7,201 bases of DNA from Thermoplasmata archaeon (GTDB lineage: Archaea; Thermoplasmatota; E2; DHVEG-1), in assembly GCA_030606465.1 (NCBI GenBank), contig JAUWGL010000039.1, positions 1 to 7,201 on the forward strand, given 5' to 3'. A program made the position numbers and the translations under genes. Positions 1 through 4,749 of this stretch are shown piece by piece; position 1 is the first letter of the stretch; each line of letters opens with the position of its first letter. Under the pieces are notes generated by a model that saw only the letters and a program-made list of their open reading frames with translations, was not told the DNA's origin and searched no databases.

Positions 1-2
1 CT

Positions 3-53
3 TTTAAAGAATTGGTTTTAAGAGAGGTAAAAAATCTACAAAAACTTGTTTAA
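3..53 (+). CDS. Possible 3' end of an upstream gene (partial)
   Basis: An open frame enters from the left edge and stops at TAA 51-53. It encodes about 16 residues (FKELVLREVKNLQKLV), which read as a charged amphipathic helix of the kind often found at protein C-termini. No family can be named from so short a piece, and an open stretch of this length can occur by chance in AT-rich DNA. If real, it marks the boundary between a neighbouring gene and the gene-free, repeat-rich stretch that follows. Confidence 0.3.
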   Translation, partial: FKELVLREVKNLQKLV

Positions 54-136
54 TTTGTGATTTTACATTTATCTGTACATACGATCTAAAATGCAGATAG
101 AGAACATTATCAGTTTTGAGAAATCATTTCGGGATG

Positions 137-420
137 AAGCCAAAAATGAACAAGGTTTTATATATGAGGGGTGGTTGAGCCACGGATTTTGAACAGAACT
201 GGAGGGATGTGTAAGCCTCAGATTTTGAACGGCGTTAAAGGATGTTAAAAAGAAGGATTTACAGAAGGAAAAGGTAATTGTCAAGCCTCGAAAACTGAAC
301 GGAATTGTAAACGGTAAAAAGCCATGGAAACTGAACAGAGTTGGAAAAACCGAAGCCCCGCACGCAAACCCAATGGTGTTAGAGAATAAAAAAAGCCACA
401 GGTTTTGAACAGAGATGGAT
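137..420 (+). repeat. Array of degenerate ~36-bp tandem repeats
   Basis: Six clear units share AAGCC or AGCC, then about 9 bases, then TGAAC followed by RGA and a G-rich end. The best unit reads GGATTTTGAACAGAACTGG at 184-202. The TGAAC cores lie at 147, 190, 226, 296, 332 and 406, giving spacings of 43, 36, 70, 36 and 74. The spacings near 70-74 each hold one decayed unit (around 250-272 and 353-378), so the underlying period is about 36 bp. A lone similar sequence lies at 1225-1245. The units are too divergent for a CRISPR array. The function is unknown. The minus strand shows a 12-residue periodicity across the array, which I attribute to the 36-bp period and not to a protein. Confidence 0.65.
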
Positions 421-482
421 TTTTTAAGCACCTTGAAAAAGAGGGAGTGGATTCAAAACCTAATAAACAGATAGAAACATAA

Positions 483-629
483 CACAAAAATAGAGATAAA
501 CTTATCAAGGCTTTAAATGAAAACGACATTGGTTATGGGATTTACTACCCAAAACCTTTGCATTATTACCCTCATCTTAAAAAATATGGTTTTTATAAAA
601 TAAAAAAATCTTTAGATGCGGGTAAATAA
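483..629 (+). pseudogene. C-terminal remnant of a DegT/DnrJ/EryC1/StrS-type aminotransferase
   Basis: The frame 483-629 encodes 48 residues after an in-frame TAA at 480. The stretch RDKLIKALNENDIGYGIYYP followed by KPLHYYPHLKKYGF matches the C-terminal part typical of PLP-dependent sugar aminotransferases of the DegT/DnrJ/EryC1/StrS family. In these, a 'RDxLxxxLxexgIgtgihYPxPLH' stretch lies a few dozen residues before the end. Intact members have about 360-400 residues and make amino sugars for surface glycans. The active-site lysine region is missing, there is no start codon or ribosome site, and the sequence past PLH has drifted and stops early. It is therefore a dead fragment, probably left by a deletion or rearrangement. 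The family call rests on the conserved pattern alone. Confidence 0.6.
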
Positions 630-690
630 AATATCAAAAAATAATTGCGCCAGAGTAGAATAATATACTCAAAAATGAGATAAAAAATAA
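630..690. other. AT-rich spacer with no recognisable gene
   Basis: This stretch between the aminotransferase remnant and the first palindrome is A-rich with frequent stops in all frames. I see no gene, hairpin or repeat that I can support here. Confidence 0.5.
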
Positions 691-695
691 ATATA

Positions 696-710
696 TAGAA
701 CATTGTTCTA
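696..710. promoter_or_regulatory. Palindromic operator, copy A
   Basis: TAGAACATTGTTCTA is a 15-bp palindrome with perfect 7-bp arms around a single central base. A second copy, differing only at the central base, lies at 1267-1281. Both copies are followed by GAA, and in both the palindrome starts 37 bp before the same A of a TATA box. In archaea a site just upstream of BRE/TATA often binds an activator, so a dimeric regulator is the likely ligand. The regulator is not encoded in the window. Confidence 0.65.
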
Positions 711-726
711 GAAGATTGTTACCACA

Positions 727-738
727 GTTTTTATAACC
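727..738 (+). promoter_or_regulatory. Archaeal TATA box, promoter A
   Basis: GTTTTTATAACC is a TATA-like element downstream of operator copy A, with predicted transcription start near 759. It aligns with the better TATA box at 1297-1310, and both are followed by a similar T-rich run and a shared GCGGACA (762-768 and 1347-1353). No intact gene follows, so any transcript would be non-coding or vestigial. Confidence 0.55.
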
Positions 739-805
739 CCTTTTTTATTTATCATTTTCACGCGGACAATTAATAGTAAAAAAAACAAAAAATGAACCGA
801 TTAAG

Positions 806-859
806 TTTTAGTCGTGTTCGCGGTAAATTCGGAGGAGAGATTCGGCTTTGCACTCCGTC
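806..859 (+). other. Leader element, copy A
   Basis: This segment is related to 1462-1512. GTGTTCG, AAATTC and the 13-base block TCGGCTTTGCACT (842-854) occur in the same order in both. CGGAG (830-834) can pair with CTCCG (853-857), which places most of the conserved block in the loop. Copy B has different arm sequences that can also pair. The element may be a structured RNA in the 5' leader or a dispersed DNA repeat. It does not match a riboswitch class I can name. Confidence 0.45.
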
Positions 860-865
860 GAGAAG

Positions 866-1187
866 TGGTGATACCCAGCTTAGGGGGATAATAGATAGGA
901 TGGAGAGATGATATTGTCAGGTTATCCTAGGAAGGATAATAGTCCATTACCCACGGAGGGTAATAGCAATGACAATAATAATAGTTAGTAATAATAATAA
1001 CAATGATAATAATAACAATAATAAAGTATCTTACCATCCATAAGAGGATAATACTATATTGTTATCCTAAAGATGGTACTATATTGCTATCCTAGGGGGA
1101 TAGTTACCCTAGTCACCCTTTTTCTGGTTATTAGCACCAGCGTCAGTACCAGTATTAGTGCCGGCGCCTAAATCCAAAATATCAAGT
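866..1187 (+). repeat. Hairpin-rich segment around an AAT/AAC tract
   Basis: This segment has no counterpart in the second copy of the leader, where only 12 bases lie at this position. It carries four short inverted repeats: TTATCCT/AGGATAA (922-928 with 933-939), ATTACCC/GGGTAAT (946-952 with 958-964), AGGATAA/TTATCCT (1045-1051 with 1062-1068) and CTATCC/GGATAG (1087-1092 with 1098-1103). Two lie on each side of an imperfect AAT/AAC trinucleotide tract at about 962-1025. At 1135-1170 there is a short 12-bp periodic stretch of the form NRCCRGYRYYWR. No gene longer than about 32 codons is present. It may be an inserted non-coding element or a structured RNA. Confidence 0.55.
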
Positions 1188-1213
1188 TAAAGCAGAAGTA
1201 ACTGAAAAGGAGG
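1188..1213 (+). promoter_or_regulatory. Orphan copy of the Shine-Dalgarno leader block
   Basis: These 26 bases, ending in AAAAGGAGG, are identical to 1525-1550, the block that carries the ribosome site of the first gene. Here it is followed 10 bases later by ATG at 1223, but that frame stops after six codons (MSFGQN). A translation start has therefore been duplicated or left behind without its gene. Confidence 0.7.
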
Positions 1214-1266
1214 TAAAAAGATATGAGTTTTGGACAGAACTGAAGAAGTTAAGGAGACAGAGGATA

Positions 1267-1281
1267 TAGAACAATGTTCTA
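1267..1281. promoter_or_regulatory. Palindromic operator, copy B
   Basis: TAGAACAATGTTCTA has perfect 7-bp arms around one central base and is the partner of the site at 696-710. It lies 18 bp upstream of the TATA run of the promoter for the TasA-like gene. Its identical geometry relative to TATA in both copies argues for a bound regulator that contacts the basal machinery. Confidence 0.68.
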
Positions 1282-1296
1282 GAACTATCTTTCTAT

Positions 1297-1310
1297 GGTT
1301 TTTATATACC
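1297..1310 (+). promoter_or_regulatory. Archaeal TATA box, promoter B
   Basis: GGTTTTTATATACC is a strong TATA element. Counting about 26 bp from its centre puts the transcription start near 1331, so the mRNA of the first gene would have a leader of about 230 nt. That is long for an archaeon. Confidence 0.65.
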
Positions 1311-1388
1311 TATTTTTATTTATGTATGTAGGATTAAGTGAATTATGCGGACAGGCAAAACAGGCCAAAGATTAGATTTTAGGTAATG

Positions 1389-1512
1389 CTGGTCGAAAAG
1401 ACCAATAAAACCAAGACAGGTCAAGTAAAAGCAAAACCTGGGTCTGATGTATGTCCTGCTCTTCGCGTGTTCGTGAAATTCATGGGGGCGACGCTCGGCT
1501 TTGCACTTCGCC
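1389..1512 (+). promoter_or_regulatory. Structured 5' leader with leader element copy B
   Basis: Several hairpins can form in the leader. TGGTC/GACCA pairs across a GAAAA loop (1390-1404). AGACAGGT (1414-1421) pairs with ACCT-GG-GTCT (1436-1445) with a two-base bulge. TTCGCG/CGTGAA pairs across TGTT (1462-1477, one G-U pair). GGCGA/TCGCC (1487-1491 with 1508-1512) encloses the conserved TCGGCTTTGCACT (1495-1507). The last hairpin ends 33 nt before the ribosome site. Post-transcriptional control of the fibre subunit gene is plausible. The ligand or trigger is unknown. Confidence 0.4.
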
Positions 1513-1561
1513 ATATAAAGAAAATAAAGCAGAAGTAACTGAAAAGGAGGAAATGATAAAA

Positions 1562-2296
1562 ATGAAAACAGCAAAAATTGGCGCAATATTTCTTATTTCT
1601 GTGATAGCATTAGCTGGTCTCGGAATTGGTTTTGCACAGGTATCAGATACGCTGACGTTGCATGGTACGGTCAACACAGGTACCTATAAGATGTCATGGT
1701 CAAGCCCTGATTGTATCATGGGATACCATGATGATATGAATGGAGACAATATATGGCAACCTTTGTGTGGTGAAACCATATATTGGGAAGGCAGTACTAT
1801 TTGGACGGATTACTCAGAAAAATTCTTCTGGTTAAAACAAAATGTTAAACTTGACGCCTGCTTCACAGATGAGATTACAGGACTTCAGGGTGCCAAAGAG
1901 TTGCACTTCTACTTCGATTACCCATTCCCGAACTGTGTGATAAAGATAAACTTTGATTTCCACGCTGTAGGAACAATACCACTCGACTTCGTAGATTGGG
2001 GTCTTAAGGAAGCTTGGATAAAGGAATCTGGAGGAAGCTGGGTACAGTTGAATCAGGCCCAATTTGACCAATACTTCCAAGTCCTCATCGTAGATTGTGA
2101 CGCCGATCCAAATCACGGAATCTGTACTGAACTAGAGTTGCCGATACAACATGACTACTGCGTACCACACTATTACAGCATGTATATCTTTATAAGACAA
2201 CCACTAAAAGACAATGGAATTGTAGACCATATATTCAAAGAGAATTGCCAATTCGACATGACATTCGACTTCAACTTTGAAATGGCCGACATTTAA
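1562..2296 (+). CDS. TasA/camelysin-like secreted fibre subunit with SipW-type signal peptide
   Basis: This is a predicted exported subunit of a surface fibre or matrix, 244 residues. The start ATG 1562 is chosen because GGAGG (1546-1550) lies 11 nt upstream. ATG 1553 is only 2 nt from GGAGG, and ATG 1451 would add a non-signal leader. Residues 1-25 form a signal peptide (MKTAKIGAIFLISVIALAGL, then GIGFAQ), followed by VSDTLTLHGTVNTG. This 'SDT...T.G' start of the mature chain is typical of SipW-dependent TasA/camelysin proteins. The rest is rich in beta strands and includes HAVGTIPLDF, reminiscent of the 'N-G-tiP' strands in TasA. The mature part has eight cysteines (51, 69, 100, 125, 179, 188, 200, 229), unusual for this family and suggesting disulfides. 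The signal and first mature residues resemble those of the next gene. The TasA fold is inferred, and no metallopeptidase motif is visible. Confidence 0.7.
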   Translation: MKTAKIGAIFLISVIALAGLGIGFAQVSDTLTLHGTVNTGTYKMSWSSPDCIMGYHDDMNGDNIWQPLCGETIYWEGSTIWTDYSEKFFWLKQNVKLDACFTDEITGLQGAKELHFYFDYPFPNCVIKINFDFHAVGTIPLDFVDWGLKEAWIKESGGSWVQLNQAQFDQYFQVLIVDCDADPNHGICTELELPIQHDYCVPHYYSMYIFIRQPLKDNGIVDHIFKENCQFDMTFDFNFEMADI

Positions 2297-2341
2297 AGAA
2301 AATAATGCCGACAGGGTATTGTACACTATCTAAAACCTTTG

Positions 2342-2388
2342 TGGGGCGGCTTTAGGCCCCATATATATTCTTTCCAAGAAGGAAAGAA
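2342..2388 (+). terminator. Tandem hairpins between the two subunit genes
   Basis: TGGGGC/GCCCCA (2342-2347 with 2356-2361, 8-nt loop) is followed by TTCTTTCC/GGAAAGAA (2368-2375 with 2381-2388, 5-nt loop). Neither is followed by a long T tract. They may be a leaky stop or an RNA processing and stability element that keeps the first gene expressed above the second. That role is inferred. Confidence 0.5.
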
Positions 2389-2403
2389 CAACTCAAATAA
2401 ACA

Positions 2404-2416
2404 ACATAAATATAAA
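2404..2416 (+). promoter_or_regulatory. Possible TATA box for the SdrD-B protein gene
   Basis: ACATAAATATAAA lies about 30 bp before the ATG at 2444. If used, it would give a nearly leaderless mRNA that excludes most of the ribosome site AAGAAGG (2426-2432). The gene may instead be read from the upstream promoter through the hairpins. Confidence 0.35.
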
Positions 2417-2443
2417 AATGCTAAAAAGAAGGCATAATATAAA

Positions 2444-3319
2444 ATGGGAAGAAATAAGAGAAAAAACAAGGCTTTAGCCAAAACCGGCACGCTCTTTGCT
2501 GTAGTAGTGTTAGCGTTAGCAAGCATAGGTCTAAGCCATGCTTACATAAATGATACTCTTTGGATGCATGGAACAATAACCACTTGTAGTCTCGGTTCCA
2601 TCAGCGGCTACGTATGGTTCGATGCAAATGGCGACGCTATCATGGACGCCGAAGAAATCGGAATAAAAGAATACATTGTAACCCTGTATGACTCCCTTAG
2701 TCAGACAGTCGGCGAGAACACTGATAATACCGGCTACTATGGTTTTAGCGGTCTTCCACCAGATTCTTATAGCTTAGAAATAATAGTAATAGACCCCTAT
2801 CATCCGACAACATCAATAACAATACCTGTTACTCTAGGGTTGGGGGAAGCCATTACCGATCAAAATTTTGGTCTTAACATAGATCCAAATGATATCACCC
2901 CGGGAGGCGACTGCAGATCACCAGGATTCTGGAAGACAAACCTACGGAAACTGTTAGGCCATCAACATGGAACTCCACAAGTCAGCGAAGAAAACATGAT
3001 TGAATATTGTAACACGGTCTATACGTTGTTCTACGACGGAGTATTTGGTTCAACAGATCCAGCAACAGGTGGAGACGGTTTATCCTTACAAGAAGCACTA
3101 GATATAATCCTAAGTGGCGAGGCATCAGGTGCACCTATGGCAGATAAACTCAGAAGACAGTTGATGGCTGGCGAGCTTGACTACGTATCAGATGATTACC
3201 AAGCAGATGACAACGAACTGTTTGGAAATATAATATGGTACTGTGAATATATCTTAACAAATGGGATCACAGGCGAATACGAGACCTGGAAAGATGTCTT
3301 AGATAGCTACTGGGTATAG
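2444..3319 (+). CDS. SipW-type secreted protein with SdrD-B-like domain and C-terminal GFWK domain
   Basis: A 291-residue predicted surface protein, likely a minor or adhesive partner of the TasA-like subunit. AAGAAGG ends 11 nt before ATG 2444, the same spacing as in the previous gene. A basic N-terminus and hydrophobic segment (about 14-33) end in GLSHA, then YINDTLWMHGTITT. This aligns with the previous protein at ALA-x-x-G, DTL and HGT, so both are probably cut by the same peptidase. Residues 51-115 fit an SdrD-B/CNA-B-like beta domain (GSISGYVWFDANGDAIMDAE), with a calcium-loop pattern D60, N62, D64, D68, E71. Residues 157-291 contain CRSPGFWKTN and later LRRQLMAGELD. This pairing resembles the 'GYWK...QLxAxxLN' domain seen in many bacterial and archaeal extracellular proteins of unknown role. 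No membrane anchor is present, so it probably associates with the fibre. A T-rich terminator follows. Confidence 0.75.
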   Translation: MGRNKRKNKALAKTGTLFAVVVLALASIGLSHAYINDTLWMHGTITTCSLGSISGYVWFDANGDAIMDAEEIGIKEYIVTLYDSLSQTVGENTDNTGYYGFSGLPPDSYSLEIIVIDPYHPTTSITIPVTLGLGEAITDQNFGLNIDPNDITPGGDCRSPGFWKTNLRKLLGHQHGTPQVSEENMIEYCNTVYTLFYDGVFGSTDPATGGDGLSLQEALDIILSGEASGAPMADKLRRQLMAGELDYVSDDYQADDNELFGNIIWYCEYILTNGITGEYETWKDVLDSYWV

Positions 3320-3325
3320 ATTAAA

Positions 3326-3345
3326 TTTTTTTTTCTATTTATTTT
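3326..3345 (+). terminator. T-rich transcription terminator
   Basis: A run of nine T, then C, then TATTTATTTT, starts seven bases after the stop codon. T-rich runs terminate archaeal RNA polymerase without needing a hairpin. This separates the two subunit genes from the peptidase cluster, which has its own promoter. Confidence 0.6.
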
Positions 3346-3448
3346 GTTAATGAGTATTTTTAGGTAGCACAACTTATAATGGGAAAAACTAAAAAAGAAA
3401 ACATCTTATTCTATTGCCATCGTATCTAAAAATAAAAGTGGAGGAAAC

Positions 3449-3469
3449 TATTATATCGAAGATATATTA
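3449..3469. promoter_or_regulatory. Palindrome upstream of the peptidase gene
   Basis: TATATC-GAA-GATATA (3452-3466) has perfect 6-bp arms, and extended arms of nine positions match at eight. It starts 35 bp before the TATA A at 3487, close to the 37 bp seen for the other two palindromes, but its sequence is different. In AT-rich DNA such palindromes can arise by chance. An orphan GGAGG (3440-3444) lies just upstream without a start codon. Confidence 0.35.
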
Positions 3470-3474
3470 TAATA

Positions 3475-3492
3475 ACCGAAAGATTTATATTT
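3475..3492 (+). promoter_or_regulatory. BRE/TATA promoter of the peptidase cluster
   Basis: ACCGAAAGATTTATATTT is a classic archaeal purine-rich BRE (CCGAAAG) followed by a TATA box (3484-3492). Transcription would start near 3514, only about 5 nt before ATG 3519. The mRNA would then be nearly leaderless and lose most of the apparent ribosome site GGAG (3510-3513). Confidence 0.6.
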
Positions 3493-3518
3493 ATGGTTAT
3501 ATTTAACTTGGAGCAGAC

Positions 3519-4724
3519 ATGTGGTATATTATCTTAAGTTTAATTGTAGCAATATACATATTCATAAACTTCTATGTGTTAAATACATTCAGTGGAACCA
3601 TAGGAGCCTATGTCATAAGACCACTCCTAATGATATTTCTAGCTATCGCAGCCATACTTATAGCTAGACACGAAGGATTGAACATATGGAAATTCAAAAA
3701 AATACGAAGATGGCAGTTTACTAGATCACCAGTTACAGCAGCATTATTTGTTGCCGGATTCCAAATATCGCTGCTAATACTTGCAGGAGTATTCACGGGT
3801 TTCGGTAAATCCCCATATCCAGCAACAACGCTTTCATCAGTTTTCATAAAGATACTATTTGTGGCATCTATCCTCCTCGGTATCGAATTCAGCAGAGCGT
3901 ACCTCATAAAAAAATGGACATTAACAAGACGTAATATCACACTTGTCTTAGGGCTCACAACAATACTCTTCGTGATTATAAGCTTAACAATAGCAGAACT
4001 TTCAATATTAACTACTGATGATCCTCTGAAATTAATCATGTTCCTGGGGGAAACCATTATTCCATTAGTGGCTATGGGTCTCTTTGCATCGTACCTAGCG
4101 TATCTTGGAGGAGCCACAGCAGCTATAGGATACATGGGAACACTTCAAATCTTCCAATGGTTCTCTCCAGTTCTGCCAAACACACCATGGGCTTTGACTG
4201 CCCTTATCGGAACATTAGCGCCAACAATAGGATTCTTAATCATTCAAAACACTATACAAGAGACATATGGTATATTTGGTAAAGCCAGAAGAATACGAAA
4301 GAAAAAAGATCCCGCGTTAAGCTGGACTGGTGTAGCTATAGCATGTGTAATAATCGTCTTCTTTTCATCAGGATTTCTTGGTGTTCAACCAACAATAATT
4401 TATAGTGGTAGTATGCAATCTGCAATTGATGTCGGTGATATAGTCTTTATATCTGAAGTACCTATTGATACTATCAAAGAAGGAGATATCATCCAGTATA
4501 GAAGTGAAAACACTACAATTCCTATTATACATCGAGTTATTAACATATATGATAACGAAGGTATGAATGTATTTATAACGAAAGGTGATGCCAATGAAAA
4601 TCCCGATAGGGAACCGGTGATCCCTCAGCAAATCCAGGGAAAAGTAATTTTTACCATCCCAAAACTTGGATGGATACCAATATCCATTAAGAATTTTATC
4701 AGTAATATTTTCACTAATGTGTAA
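3519..4724 (+). CDS. SipW-like signal peptidase I with large N-terminal membrane domain
   Basis: A membrane serine peptidase that removes signal peptides, probably dedicated to the two SipW-type proteins upstream. The catalytic part (about 268-401) begins with a membrane span (271-288). It then carries IIYSGSMQ with nucleophile S298, IIHRVI with H338, and KGDANENPD with D357 and D363 six residues apart. The histidine in place of the bacterial lysine is the archaeal/ER (Sec11) and SipW type. Ordinary members have about 150-220 residues. This one has 401 because about 265 extra residues precede the core, forming roughly seven or eight hydrophobic segments (near 3-21, 32-50, 71-95, 105-122, 140-160, 172-196, 222-243) with motifs GFGKSPY and GIEFSR. 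The role of that domain is unknown; it may help gate or recruit substrates. The DUF5305 gene follows after 25 nt, indicating an operon. The peptidase call is secure; the substrate assignment is inference. Confidence 0.88.
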   Translation: MWYIILSLIVAIYIFINFYVLNTFSGTIGAYVIRPLLMIFLAIAAILIARHEGLNIWKFKKIRRWQFTRSPVTAALFVAGFQISLLILAGVFTGFGKSPYPATTLSSVFIKILFVASILLGIEFSRAYLIKKWTLTRRNITLVLGLTTILFVIISLTIAELSILTTDDPLKLIMFLGETIIPLVAMGLFASYLAYLGGATAAIGYMGTLQIFQWFSPVLPNTPWALTALIGTLAPTIGFLIIQNTIQETYGIFGKARRIRKKKDPALSWTGVAIACVIIVFFSSGFLGVQPTIIYSGSMQSAIDVGDIVFISEVPIDTIKEGDIIQYRSENTTIPIIHRVINIYDNEGMNVFITKGDANENPDREPVIPQQIQGKVIFTIPKLGWIPISIKNFISNIFTNV

Positions 4725-4749
4725 TATAGAATAAAGGAAATGTGATAAT

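Noticed and set aside
91..192. 33-codon plus-strand frame beginning MQIENIISFEKSF
   Set aside because: It has no ribosome site, no recognisable family, and its end lies inside the first repeat units. It is too short to support.
137..420. CRISPR array
   Set aside because: The period is near 36 bp, but only about 20 bp of each unit is recognisable. The units differ from each other, and there is no constant-repeat/unique-spacer layout and no cas gene.
69..431. 120-codon minus-strand open frame across the repeat array
   Set aside because: It starts with GTG, has no ribosome site, and its 12-residue periodicity follows directly from the 36-bp DNA repeat. The composition (rich in F, S, L) looks like translated non-coding repeats.
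806..900. GEMM (cyclic di-GMP) riboswitch
   Set aside because: GCACTCCG and a nearby GTGGTGATACC recall parts of that class, but the conserved core and the two-stem layout cannot be traced, and copy B lacks the second part.
1451..1561. Earlier start (ATG 1451) for the TasA-like gene
   Set aside because: It would put 37 polar residues ahead of the signal peptide and translate the conserved leader element. GGAGG at 1546-1550 points to ATG 1562.
1562..2296. Camelysin metallopeptidase activity
   Set aside because: No HExxH or other convincing zinc-protease motif is present. The similarity is to the signal region and the general TasA/camelysin style.
3519..4322. CPBP/CAAX-type protease domain in the peptidase N-terminus
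   Set aside because: GIEFSR and the later membrane segments look faintly similar, but the EExxxR motif and the histidine motifs are absent.
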